Source: Streptomyces lydicus (lineage in GTDB: Bacteria; Actinomycetota; Actinomycetes; Streptomycetales; Streptomycetaceae). From it: DNA of 64,000 nt. Of the stretch, positions 24,844 to 32,400 are shown in pieces; position 1 is the stretch's first letter; each line of letters begins with the position of its first letter. Where the stretch lies: positions 1 to 64,000 of the forward strand of contig NZ_JNZA01000018.1 of the NCBI RefSeq assembly GCF_000717345.1. The letters are read 5' to 3'. The position numbers and the translations under genes were made by a program. Below the pieces are notes generated by a model. That model saw only the letters and a program-made list of their open reading frames with translations, did not search any database and was not told where the DNA came from.

Positions 24844-24905
24844 ATTCTATTGCCCGTTGCGTTGCCACGGTGACGAATTGACTACACCCGGTATTCACCG
24901 CAACG
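24844..24905. promoter_or_regulatory. Divergent promoter region between XRE regulator and small-protein/P450 genes
   Basis: TAGAAT on the minus strand (24849-24844) is a consensus -10 for the XRE gene. Rightward, TTGACT (24878-24883) could be a -35. The arms CGTTGCCACGGTGA (24860-24873) and TCACCGCAACG (24895-24905) are inverse complements apart from three extra bases in the left arm, forming a candidate operator that spans the rightward promoter. Confidence 0.5.
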
Positions 24906-24920
24906 CACGGGACGGACGAC

Positions 24921-25268
24921 ATGGCCGACGCAACAGAAACCCTCCGGCTGCTGCCCTGGGAGGGCGCCGAGGGCAAGCCCTGCCTGCTCTCGGGGGACGG
25001 GACCGGCTTCCTGTCCCGTCTCGCCGACGACATCGAGGCGGAGCAGCTCAGTTACGCCGCGGAACTGCTCAAAGAGGCGCGGCGGTTGCTCGACAGCCGG
25101 GCGTGGACGACCGGCGAACTTCAGTTACTGGCCGTCGAGCTGACCGAGGCGCTCATCGAGGTGCATCGGGTCGCGGTGAGCCGGGGTGCACGGTGTCAGG
25201 ACCGTGTCAGCCGTATGTCAGGACCGTCGGCGAGGGTGGTCGCAACAACCGCTTCGAAAGGCGATCCG
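24921..25268 (+). CDS. Small conserved protein (about 90 aa) without its own stop; reads in frame into P450
   Basis: Codons 1-90 (LRLLPWEGAEGKPC, then GFLSRLADDIEAEQL and ELQLLAVELTEALIEVHRVA) match the short proteins often found divergent from XRE/DUF397 pairs in Streptomyces, which normally end near residue 90. Here no stop occurs and the frame continues through a 26-residue linker into the P450. Codon 69 is TTA (25125-25127), implying bldA dependence. The linker contains three 11-bp repeats. Removing two units would shift the frame so that it ends in a TGA (25270-25272) overlapping the P450 ATG. Function unknown; the domain is helical and soluble. Confidence 0.7.
25194..25226 (+). repeat. 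Three 11-bp TGTCAG repeats at the small-protein/P450 junction
   Basis: TGTCAGGACCG (25194), TGTCAGCCGTA (25205) and TGTCAGGACCG (25216) are tandem 11-bp units; the first and third are identical. Eleven is not a multiple of three, so unit number sets the reading frame between the upstream ORF and the P450. The helical-turn spacing would also suit a direct-repeat-binding regulator. Confidence 0.85.
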
Positions 25269-26495
25269 ATGACTCAGACGGTTCCCATCCCGCTCGGCCT
25301 CCCGATGGAGCGCGATGCGGGCCCCTTCGACCCGCCCCGCGACATCACCCGGCTGCGCGAGGCGCGCCCGGTCAGCCCCCTGATCTTTCCCGACGGCCAC
25401 GAGGGCTGGCTCGTCACCGGCTACGACGCGGTCCGCCAGCTCATGGCCGACACCCGGTTCAGCTCCCGCCAGGACATCGGCGTGCTCCACGTGCCGTACG
25501 AGACCCCCGGCATGCCCGCCATGACCGAACCGTCCCCGCAGGTGCCGGGCTTGTTCATCGCCATGGATCCGCCGGACCACACCCGGCTGCGGCGCAAGCT
25601 CACCGGCGCCTTCACCGTCAAGCGCATGAAGAGGCTCGAAGAGCACATCAGCGACATCGTCGAGCGGCAGCTTGACGAGATGGCGCGCCTCGCCCCGCCG
25701 GTCGACCTGGTCAAGGCGTTCGCGCTGCCGGTGCCCTCGCTGGTGATCTGCGAAATGCTCGGCGTCCCCTACGAGGACCGGGAGAGCTTCCAGGCCAACT
25801 CGGCGAAGTTCATGGAAAAGGACGTGGCGCTCGACGAGAAGATGGCCGCGTACTCCGGCCTGACCACGTACCTCGCCGAACTGGTCTCGCGCAAGCGCGC
25901 CGAGCCGGGCGAAGACATCCTGTCCGACCTGGCCCGCGATGACGACCTCAGCATCGAGGAGCTGACCGGCATCGCCTTCCTGCTGCTGCTCGCGGGGCAC
26001 GAGACCACCGCCAACCAGCTGGCACTGGGCACCTTCGCGCTCCTGGAGCACCCCGAGCAGGCGGCCGCGTTGCGCGCCGAGCCGGATCTGCTGCCCGATG
26101 CCGTCGAGGAACTCATGCGGTACCTGTCCGTGGCGGACATCTTCTACCGCTACGCCACGGAGGACATCGAACTCGGCGGGGAGACGATCGGCAAGGGATC
26201 GACCGTCGTCGTCTCGCTCCTGGCCGCCAACCACGACCCCCGGCGCTTCGACAACCCCGACACCCTGGACGTCCACCGCAGGGCCCGCGGCCACCTGTCC
26301 TTCGGGCACGGCGTCCACCAGTGCCTCGGCCAGCAGCTGGCCCGCATCGAGATGCGCGCCGGTTTCGGCGGACTGCTGCGCCGCTTCCCGACCCTCCAGC
26401 TCGCCGTCCCCGCCGACGAGGTGAAGCTCCGGACCGACATGAACATCTACGGCGTCCACGCACTGCCGGTCACCTGGACGGAAACGGAGCGGTAG
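25269..26495 (+). CDS. Cytochrome P450 (CYP105-like)
   Basis: 408 residues from ATG 25269, which has AAAGG 8 nt upstream. The I-helix is LLLLAGHETTANQL and the K-helix ExxR is EELMRYL. The heme loop FGHGVHQCLGQQLARIE carries the thiolate Cys at about 352. Length and motifs fit bacterial class I P450s of the CYP105/107 type, which need ferredoxin and ferredoxin reductase. No ferredoxin gene is adjacent; a ferredoxin-reductase-like flavoprotein is encoded at 37426. The substrate is unknown. It lies in frame with the small protein upstream, so a 524-residue fusion is possible. Confidence 0.93.
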   Translation: MTQTVPIPLGLPMERDAGPFDPPRDITRLREARPVSPLIFPDGHEGWLVTGYDAVRQLMADTRFSSRQDIGVLHVPYETPGMPAMTEPSPQVPGLFIAMDPPDHTRLRRKLTGAFTVKRMKRLEEHISDIVERQLDEMARLAPPVDLVKAFALPVPSLVICEMLGVPYEDRESFQANSAKFMEKDVALDEKMAAYSGLTTYLAELVSRKRAEPGEDILSDLARDDDLSIEELTGIAFLLLLAGHETTANQLALGTFALLEHPEQAAALRAEPDLLPDAVEELMRYLSVADIFYRYATEDIELGGETIGKGSTVVVSLLAANHDPRRFDNPDTLDVHRRARGHLSFGHGVHQCLGQQLARIEMRAGFGGLLRRFPTLQLAVPADEVKLRTDMNIYGVHALPVTWTETER

Positions 26496-26531
26496 AGCCG
26501 TCGGCCGAGGCGTCGGGCACGTCGAACGGTG

Positions 26532-27005
26532 TCAGGTCAGCTCGTCCGCGAGCAGGTCCATCAGCAGCCCGTCCTGCCAGGTGCCCGTCCGGTGGCCGCG
26601 CCAGTACTTGCGCATGATCCCCACGGGTTTGAATCCGACCTTGCGGTAGCTGCGGATCGCCGCTGTGTTGGCTGCGGCGGGATCGATGGTCAGCCGGTGG
26701 TGGCCGCGTTCCCGTACCAGCCACCGGGCCAGCGTGCGGACCGTGTCGGTGCCGAGCCCCTGCCCGTGGCGCCGCGCCGTCAGGAAGATGTCGATGCCCG
26801 CCCGGCGGAACTCGGGGTCGGTCTCCTCGTCGAACTGGACGGCTCCGATGACGTCACCCCCGAGGACGACGGCCAGCATGCCGGCGTAGTCGTCCGGGGG
26901 CGACCACCACGCCGCGACTTCCGGTTCCCTGACGATCCGGTCGAGGACTTCGGGATCGCCCTCTGCCACCGGCCGCAGCACGACCCTGTCCCCACGCAGT
27001 TCCAT
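26532..27005 (-). CDS. GNAT acetyltransferase resembling aminoglycoside AAC(6') enzymes
   Basis: 157 residues. The acetyl-CoA loop is RRHGQGLGTDTVRTLARWL. The stretch FDEETDPEFRRAGIDIFL, followed by TIDPAAANTAAIRSYRKVGF, resembles the EEETDPGVRGIDQFL and TDPSPxNxRAIRCYEKAGF segments of AAC(6') enzymes. In a Streptomyces core region such proteins are more often housekeeping or self-protection acetyltransferases, so resistance is only a possibility. The N-terminus MELRGDRVVLRPV is typical of this branch. Monocistronic. Confidence 0.8.
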   Translation of the reverse strand: MELRGDRVVLRPVAEGDPEVLDRIVREPEVAAWWSPPDDYAGMLAVVLGGDVIGAVQFDEETDPEFRRAGIDIFLTARRHGQGLGTDTVRTLARWLVRERGHHRLTIDPAAANTAAIRSYRKVGFKPVGIMRKYWRGHRTGTWQDGLLMDLLADELT

Positions 27006-27071
27006 GCCCTCATTCTCCCCGGGCGGGGCATCGCCGGCCGGATGGGCCGCCGTTACGCCGGTGAGCCGCCG

Positions 27072-27956
27072 TTACACCGGTCCGGCGAGCTGCGCCATGT
27101 CCTCGTCCGTCAGGGCGATGCCGGCCGCCGCCAGGTTCTCGTCGAGGTGCGCGGGCGATCCCGTACCGGGGGTGGGGAGCAGTACGGGGGAGCGGTGCAG
27201 CAGCCAGGCCAGCGCGATCTGCCCGCCGGTCGCGCCGTGCCGGGCGGCCACCTCGGCGAGGGCCGCGCCCGCGCCGCCGGTCAGCGCGCCGTGGCCCAGC
27301 GGGAACCACGGCAGGAAGGCCGTTCCCCGCCGCGCGCACAGCTCCAGTACGTCCTCCGAGGCGCGGTCCAGCAGGTTGTAGCGGTTCTGCACGGACGCGA
27401 TGGCCGCGATCTCCTGCGCCTGCCGCAGCTGTCCCGCGTCGACCGAGTCGAGCCCGATGTGCCGGATCTTCCCCTCCTGCCGGAGCTCGTGCAGCGTGCC
27501 CAGCTGGTCGGCCATCGGGACGTCGGGGTCCAGGCGATGCAGCTGGTAGAGGTCGATGGTGTCCGTACGCAGCCGGCGCAGGCTCGCCTCGCACATGGCG
27601 CGCAGCTGCTCCGGGCGGCCCGCGATGTGCCAGACGTCCGGCCCGGTGCGCACCACCCCGCCCTTTGTCGCGATGACCAGGCTCTCCGGGTACGGGTGCA
27701 GAGCCCGCGCCACCAGCTCCTCGGCCACGTCCGGGCCGTAGTTGTCGGCGGTGTCGATCAGCGTGACGCCACGGGCCACGGCCCGGCGCAGCAGCGCCAC
27801 CGCGTGCTCGGGGTCGTCGTGCCGCGGCCCCCAGTAGCCGGGGCCGACCAGCCCGCCGGTCCCGAACCCGAGCCGCCGGACGGGCAGTTCACCGCCGAGG
27901 GCGAAGGTGGCCGCCGGGGAGGCGGTCGAGCCGGCCGGGTGCGTCGTGGCGTCCAT
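27072..27956 (-). CDS. Aldo/keto reductase
   Basis: 294 residues. (beta/alpha)8 AKR signatures: LGFGTGGL, TLIDTADNYGPD with Asp and Tyr of the tetrad, VIATKGG (Lys), DLYQLHRLDP (His), and the NADPH-binding C-terminal TPGTGSPAHLDENLAAA. It reduces aldehydes or ketones; the substrate is unknown. The start is ATG 27956, with TAGGCT 8 nt upstream and no ribosome site, so it is probably leaderless. It is divergent from the TauE-like permease gene. Confidence 0.92.
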   Translation of the reverse strand: MDATTHPAGSTASPAATFALGGELPVRRLGFGTGGLVGPGYWGPRHDDPEHAVALLRRAVARGVTLIDTADNYGPDVAEELVARALHPYPESLVIATKGGVVRTGPDVWHIAGRPEQLRAMCEASLRRLRTDTIDLYQLHRLDPDVPMADQLGTLHELRQEGKIRHIGLDSVDAGQLRQAQEIAAIASVQNRYNLLDRASEDVLELCARRGTAFLPWFPLGHGALTGGAGAALAEVAARHGATGGQIALAWLLHRSPVLLPTPGTGSPAHLDENLAAAGIALTDEDMAQLAGPV

Positions 27957-27999
27957 AATTGCGGAGCCTAGTGGGGCGCCCGGTTCGTAAGATCGGCCG
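27957..27999. promoter_or_regulatory. Compact divergent promoter, probable leaderless transcripts both ways
   Basis: Only 43 bp separate two divergent start codons. Leftward, TAGGCT ends 8 nt before ATG 27956. Rightward, TAAGAT (27988-27993) ends 6 nt before GTG 28000. Neither start has a Shine-Dalgarno sequence. The -35 regions must therefore overlap the opposing promoter or gene. Confidence 0.45.
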
Positions 28000-28788
28000 G
28001 TGCCCGCTGACATATCGCTCTTCACCCTGACCCTGCTGTGCCTGGCCGCGCTCGCCGCGGGCTGGATCGACGCCGTGGTGGGCGGTGGTGGCCTGCTGCT
28101 CCTTCCCGCGCTGCTGGTCGGCCTGCCGCACACACCCGCCGCCTATGTCCTGGGCACCAACAAGTCCACCGCCATCGTGGGCACCACCGCCGCCGCGGTC
28201 ACCTACGTCCGCAGGGCCCCGCTCGATGTCCGTACCGCGCTGCGGATCGGTCTCGCCGCTGTCGCCGGCTCGCTGGTCGGGGCGTTCTTCGCGGCCGGTA
28301 TCAACAGCGCGGTGCTGCGGCCGCTGATCATGGCCGTACTGCTGGCGGTGCTGGCCTTCGTCCTCTTCCGTCCGGCCTTCGGGACCGCCCCCGCGCCGTC
28401 CGGGCCGGTCTCCCGGCAGCGGATGCTCGCGGCGGTCCTCGTCGCCGGGCTGGGCATCGGCTTCTACGACGGCCTGATCGGGCCCGGGACCGGCGCGTTC
28501 CTGGTCGTCGCGCTCGCCGCCGTGCTGCACATGGACCTGGTCACGTCCTCGGCGACGGCGAAGGTCGTCAACGTCTGCACCAACGTCGGTGCCCTGACGA
28601 TGTTCGCGATCCAGGGCACCGTGCTGTGGCAACTGGGCGCCCTGCTCGCGCTGTTCAACCTGGTCGGCGGGATGGTGGGCGCCAGGATGGCGCTCAAGCG
28701 CGGCGCCGGGTTCGTGCGCGGGGTGCTGGTGGTCGTGGTGGTCGCCCTGCTGTGCAAGCTGGCGTACGACCAGTGGCTGGCGGCCTGA
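28000..28788 (+). CDS. TauE/SafE-family sulfite/anion exporter
   Basis: 262 residues with 7-8 hydrophobic segments and the family's duplicated GGGGLLLLPALL and GPGTGAFLVVAL loops. The N-terminal AAGWIDAVVGGGG and the NKSTAIVGTTAAAVTY helix are typical of the PF01925 family. It is thought to export sulfite or sulfonate-derived organic anions. GTG start at 28000, probably leaderless. It ends near a GC-rich inverted repeat (about 28790-28830). Confidence 0.88.
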   Translation: MPADISLFTLTLLCLAALAAGWIDAVVGGGGLLLLPALLVGLPHTPAAYVLGTNKSTAIVGTTAAAVTYVRRAPLDVRTALRIGLAAVAGSLVGAFFAAGINSAVLRPLIMAVLLAVLAFVLFRPAFGTAPAPSGPVSRQRMLAAVLVAGLGIGFYDGLIGPGTGAFLVVALAAVLHMDLVTSSATAKVVNVCTNVGALTMFAIQGTVLWQLGALLALFNLVGGMVGARMALKRGAGFVRGVLVVVVVALLCKLAYDQWLAA

Positions 28789-28938
28789 GCCCCGCCGTCC
28801 CGTACGGCACGCCGGGGCGGCGGGCGGCTCAGGCGCTCAGAACCGGCAGTGGTACAGGAAAGTCGATCGGACCTCGCCAGCCCGACAGCGCCTTCGGGTC
28901 TCCCGGACGGCCGGACCTGGCCTTCCTGCGGCGTACGG

Positions 28939-29238
28939 TCAGGAAAAGATCGCGTGGACCTGATCGACCGCTTCAGGTCCGTAGCCGACCGTGCCCACGG
29001 GGACCGCACCGTCGATCGCCTCGATCACGCGCCCAGCCCAAACAGGCCCGAACCCCCCGCACAACTCGATCAGCTGCACCCCCTCGTCCACCAGGCGCCG
29101 GGCAGCCTCAATGCCTTCCTCGGGCTTCCCCACCCCCACCAAAACGGTGCGGCACGTGCCGGTGTCCACAACATTGACATCGCCGCCTGCAGCGCTGCCG
29201 GCCGCCGTGTAGATGAATCCCCAGTGTGTGAGCGCCAT
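28939..29238 (-). CDS. DUF6506-family small protein
   Basis: 99 residues: MALTHWGFIYTAAG, a central VLVGVGKPEEGIEAARRLVDEGVQLIELCGGFGP and VIEAIDGAVPVGTVGYGPE. This is the compact alpha/beta pattern of the DUF6506 family, with no established function; the ELCGGFGP turn with its Cys is the most conserved part. The ATG 29238 is supported by AGGGGGTTCAC upstream. Confidence 0.8.
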   Translation of the reverse strand: MALTHWGFIYTAAGSAAGGDVNVVDTGTCRTVLVGVGKPEEGIEAARRLVDEGVQLIELCGGFGPVWAGRVIEAIDGAVPVGTVGYGPEAVDQVHAIFS

Positions 29239-29469
29239 GAGTGTGAACCCCCTGTGTCTATCGGCACCATCAGCCAAACAGAAGTAGGCCGGATATGCCG
29301 AGGATCGCCCTTGTCCCTGGTGTGACGCGCCCCTCACATGGTCGCGGCACCGGGCTCGGCCGCCCCTCCGCCGGGGGCGGGGAAGGGCGCGTCCGCCCGC
29401 GTTCCAGCTGGCCGGACCGTGTCGTAGCAGGCGTGGGGCGAGCCCGTGCTGGGCGCACCATCGCGCCAC

Positions 29470-29656
29470 CTCTTTCGTCGCCGGTGCTGATCCGCATCTT
29501 CGAGAAGTCGTAGTCGAGCCGCCGCACGGTGTCGACGGCCAGCGGGTCGCCGAGGACCGGCCGTGCGGAGCGGCTGTCCACCGCGCGGCCGTAGAGCGTG
29601 CCGAGGAGGGTCTCCGGGGCGCCTGTCAGCGGCACCTTGATGCGTGGACCGGTCAC
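29470..29656 (-). pseudogene. N-terminal remnant of a leucine-carboxymethyltransferase-like (PPM1/LCM) methyltransferase
   Basis: From GTG 29656 the frame encodes about 62 residues matching the start of LCM-type SAM methyltransferases: VTGPRIKVPLTGAPETLLGTLYGRAVDS, then RPVLGDPLAVDTVRRLDYDFSKM. The expected continuation, including the SAM-binding LGCGLDTR motif, is absent; the frame turns into unrelated Arg/Pro-rich sequence and stops at 29270. This looks like a truncated relic. An AT-rich stretch at 29670-29700 may be its old promoter. Confidence 0.65.
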
Positions 29657-29760
29657 GCTCCGGAGGCTACATAACATTCAGAAAAATGTGAATTCTGGAA
29701 ACCTCTGCGTACTCCGTCGGGACGTTCCGGGCCCTCCCGGCGGAAGGGGCCGTGCTCCCG

Positions 29761-30141
29761 CTACCCGCGCGCCGCCACCGTCCCCGTCCCCACCGGCGCC
29801 TTGCCGCGCACCCGTGCCGGCATCTCGGTGACGGCCGTCAGCAGCACCGCCGAGTCCTCGACGGCCTCCAGTCCGTGCCGCTCGTGCGGGATCACGGCGA
29901 CCTGACCGGCCGTCAGCTCCTGGCTGCTGCCTTTGGGTCCGGTCAGTCGGACGCGGCCCTCCAGCACCTGAAGGCTCGCCGCCGGTGGCGCATTGTGTTC
30001 GTCCAGCGCGGCGCCCGCGATCAGGGCGATCACGGTCTGCCGCAAGGGGCCGTCGTGCAGGAAGAGGTGGGCACTGCGGCCGTGCGCGGACGCCCTGGCG
30101 TCATCGAGCTGCTGGCGGGTGAGCGCGGTGAGATCGTCCAT
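29761..30141 (-). CDS. Cupin-domain protein
   Basis: 126 residues. The single cupin fold is visible in LFLHDGPLRQTVIALIAGAALDEHNAPPAASLQVLEGRVRL, then AGQVAVIPHERHGLEAVEDSAVL. The metal-ligand pattern is incomplete (H-x-x-P and H near the second motif), so metal binding is uncertain. Related stand-alone cupins are induced by stress. The start is ATG 30141. The 335-bp gap to cutA (30142-30476) contains no gene I can support, only GC-rich sequence and TACGAT (30425-30430) as a possible -10 for cutA. Confidence 0.8.
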   Translation of the reverse strand: MDDLTALTRQQLDDARASAHGRSAHLFLHDGPLRQTVIALIAGAALDEHNAPPAASLQVLEGRVRLTGPKGSSQELTAGQVAVIPHERHGLEAVEDSAVLLTAVTEMPARVRGKAPVGTGTVAARG

Positions 30142-30476
30142 GATGCTGGCCTTTCGCGAGCGGACCGGCGGCGGCTCCCTTCCATGGTTGCCGTTGCGCG
30201 ATCCGACGCAACCGGGGGCCTCCCGGACGTCCTGCGTACCGGACAGACCGGCTTCGACGCCGCCTACGGGGCCCCGTTCTTCCAGCACCTGGCGGCCTGC
30301 TCGCGGGGGCGGCGCGCGGGACAGCCGCCGCCCCTTGCTCCCGGGCGCCGGATTCAGCCCCGGCGTCCGGGTGCATACCGCCGTGGGGCGGGCCCGTCAC
30401 TCACGGGATGATCATCACGGTCCGTACGATGCGGGCCGTGTGTCCCCTGTACCCCCACCGCGAAGGATGCGCACCA

Positions 30477-30842
30477 GTGGCCGACCCCACAGCCCTGAGC
30501 GAACTGCCCGACCCGGCCGGGCCGCCGACCGGATTCCTGACCGTGATGACCACCACCGACAGCGAGGAGAAGGCCCAGCGGCTGGCACGCGGCGCCATCG
30601 AGGCCCGGCTTGCCGCCTGCGCCCAGGTCAGCGCGCCGGTGACCTCGGTCTACCGCTGGGACGGTGCGCTGGAGACCAGCCAGGAGTGGCAGGTGCTGTT
30701 CAAGACGTCGCAGGCACGCTACGCCGAGCTGGAGAGCTACCTCCTGCAGACCCACGACTACGAGACCCCCGAGATCATCGCCACCCCGATCACCCGCGGT
30801 GGGGCCGGCTACCTGTCGTGGATCGCAGAGGAGACGAGCTGA
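30477..30842 (+). CDS. cutA: Divalent-cation tolerance protein CutA
   Basis: 121 residues from GTG 30477 (GAAGGA 9 nt upstream; the in-frame ATG at 30408 lacks a ribosome site). CutA1 signature: FLTVMTTTDSEEKAQRLARGAIEARLAACAQVS, VYRWDGALETSQEWQVLFKT, and TPEIIATPITRGGAGYLSWI. A small trimeric PII-like protein linked to copper and other divalent-metal tolerance. The protease gene begins 1 bp after its stop codon, so the two are cotranscribed. Confidence 0.93.
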   Translation: MADPTALSELPDPAGPPTGFLTVMTTTDSEEKAQRLARGAIEARLAACAQVSAPVTSVYRWDGALETSQEWQVLFKTSQARYAELESYLLQTHDYETPEIIATPITRGGAGYLSWIAEETS

Positions 30843-30843
30843 C

Positions 30844-31947
30844 ATGGCGCGCCCGAGCACGGAGCCGACCGTCAGCACGGCCCCGACCGGCAGCATGGCC
30901 CCGACCGGCAGCACGGAGCCGACCGATCCGGCGCGCGTCCGGCGCCGCTGGAGCCACGCGGCGACCGCCGCCCTCGGCATGGTGGTGTGCCTGGCCACCG
31001 CGCCCGCCGGCCACGCCGCCGAGAGCGCGCGCGGCGCGGCGGCGGGTGCCGCCCGGCCGGGACTGGCGCCCGCGGCGTCCTGGACCAGCCGGGACGCCGC
31101 CGCCTACTGGACGTCCGAGCGGATGGCGGCCGCAGCCCCCGGCCGGGACGACACCCCGGGCGGGTCCGCGAGCGCTTCCGGCACGGCGGCCGCCGCACCG
31201 GCCGCCGAGCCCGCCAAGCCGGCGGCCGAACCCGCCAAGCCGGCCGCCCCGGCCGCCCAAGTCCCCAACACCGCCCAGCACTTCGACGGCGTGCCGTCCG
31301 TCGGCGTGCTGTTCTCCGTCGACGGGGACGCCCGTACGCACCACTGCACGGCCAGCGTGGTGCACAGTCCGCACCGCAATCTGATCCTCACCGCCGGGCA
31401 CTGCAACCCCGGCACCCACGCGGCCTTCGTCCCGCAGTACCGCTCGGGCGCGACCACCCAGCCGTACGGGGTGTGGGCGATCGAGGAGTCCTTCGCCTAC
31501 GACGACCGCGGCACCACCGGCGACAAGGCCGACCTCGACTTCGCCTTCGCCACCGTCGCGCCCGCCGAGGACGGCCGGTCCCTCGAAGAGGTCACCGGCG
31601 GCAACCTCCTGACACCCACGCCCGGTTACACCAACGACGTCACCGTCATCGGCTACCCCAACGTCCGCAACGACCCGGCGGACCGGGCCGTCCGCTGCGC
31701 CGCCCGCACCGCCCGGCTGACCGGCACCCGCGAACTGCGCATGGACTGCGGCGGGTTCTACGGCGGCACCTCGGGCAGCCCCTGGCTGACCGACCTCGAC
31801 GACGAGACCGGCACCGGCCGGGTCATCGGCGTGATCGGCGGCCTCAACGGCGGCGGCCCCAAGGGCCCGCACAACGACCGGACCTCCTACAGCCCGTACT
31901 TCGGCGGGAAGATCCTCAGCCTGTACTCCCGCGCGGTCCGGTCCTGA
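30844..31947 (+). CDS. Secreted trypsin-like (S1) serine protease
   Basis: 367 residues. The N-region is long and Thr/Pro-rich (about 35), made of repeated (S/T)TAPTGSMAPTGS-like units. Next come a hydrophobic signal core (about 40-58, AGHAAES) and an Ala/Pro-rich propeptide. The catalytic triad reads His186 (LTAGHC), Asp232 (DLDFAF) and Ser312 (GGTSGSPW), with Cys pairs flanking. An extracellular endopeptidase of the V8/glutamyl-endopeptidase-like group. It is coupled to cutA and terminated by the hairpin 31969-31995. Confidence 0.9.
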   Translation: MARPSTEPTVSTAPTGSMAPTGSTEPTDPARVRRRWSHAATAALGMVVCLATAPAGHAAESARGAAAGAARPGLAPAASWTSRDAAAYWTSERMAAAAPGRDDTPGGSASASGTAAAAPAAEPAKPAAEPAKPAAPAAQVPNTAQHFDGVPSVGVLFSVDGDARTHHCTASVVHSPHRNLILTAGHCNPGTHAAFVPQYRSGATTQPYGVWAIEESFAYDDRGTTGDKADLDFAFATVAPAEDGRSLEEVTGGNLLTPTPGYTNDVTVIGYPNVRNDPADRAVRCAARTARLTGTRELRMDCGGFYGGTSGSPWLTDLDDETGTGRVIGVIGGLNGGGPKGPHNDRTSYSPYFGGKILSLYSRAVRS

Positions 31948-31968
31948 CCGTCCGCCCCGTTGCTGCGG

Positions 31969-31995
31969 GGGCGCCCGGCGGCCGGCCGGGCGCCC
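31969..31995 (+). terminator. Hairpin between protease and PPOX genes
   Basis: 11-bp stem GGGCGCCCGGC (31969-31979) / GCCGGGCGCCC (31985-31995) with a 5-nt loop, between convergent genes. Confidence 0.65.
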
Positions 31996-32016
31996 TCCCG
32001 CGGCACGGGACCGGCC

Positions 32017-32400
32017 CTACAGCGTCACCGAGATCCCCACGTGCGGCCGCTTGCCGCCGCGCACCAGCGCCCCGACGCCGTCCAGCAGCCGGAACCGCAG
32101 CCCGTACTTGCGGGCCATCGCCCGCCGCACCCGGCCCAGCCCGGCGGCGTCCTCCAGCAGCCTGCCGGTGCCCTCGACGGCCGGTACGCCCTCGGCGATC
32201 CGGCCGCGCACATCGCACGGGGTGACGGTCACCCGTGCGTCGCGGCGCAGCCGCTTCACCTTCCAGCTGTCGTCCCGCGTCCACACCAGGAGTTCGTCCC
32301 CGTCGGCCACCGCCCAGACCGGCGTGGCCACCGGAGTGCCGTCCCTGCGGTAGGTGACGAGGCTGACGTACGGACTGTCGGCGACCGCTTCGGGAATCAT
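32017..32400 (-). CDS. PPOX-class F420-dependent oxidoreductase
   Basis: 127 residues, a split beta-barrel flavin/deazaflavin fold: YVSLVTYRRDGTPVATPVWAVADGDELLVWTRDD, then KVKRLRRDARVTVTPCDVRGR. This is the short Rv1155/Rv2074-like group that uses F420 in actinobacteria. The substrate is unknown. Its ATG (32400-32398) overlaps the stop of the SanA-like gene (32399-32397), so it is the second gene of that operon. Confidence 0.88.
   Translation of the reverse strand: MIPEAVADSPYVSLVTYRRDGTPVATPVWAVADGDELLVWTRDDSWKVKRLRRDARVTVTPCDVRGRIAEGVPAVEGTGRLLEDAAGLGRVRRAMARKYGLRFRLLDGVGALVRGGKRPHVGISVTL

Noticed and set aside
28939..29469. Larger minus-strand protein including the DUF6506 sequence
   Set aside because: The N-terminal extension is Arg-rich non-homologous sequence; DUF6506 starts at 29238 with a suitable ribosome site.
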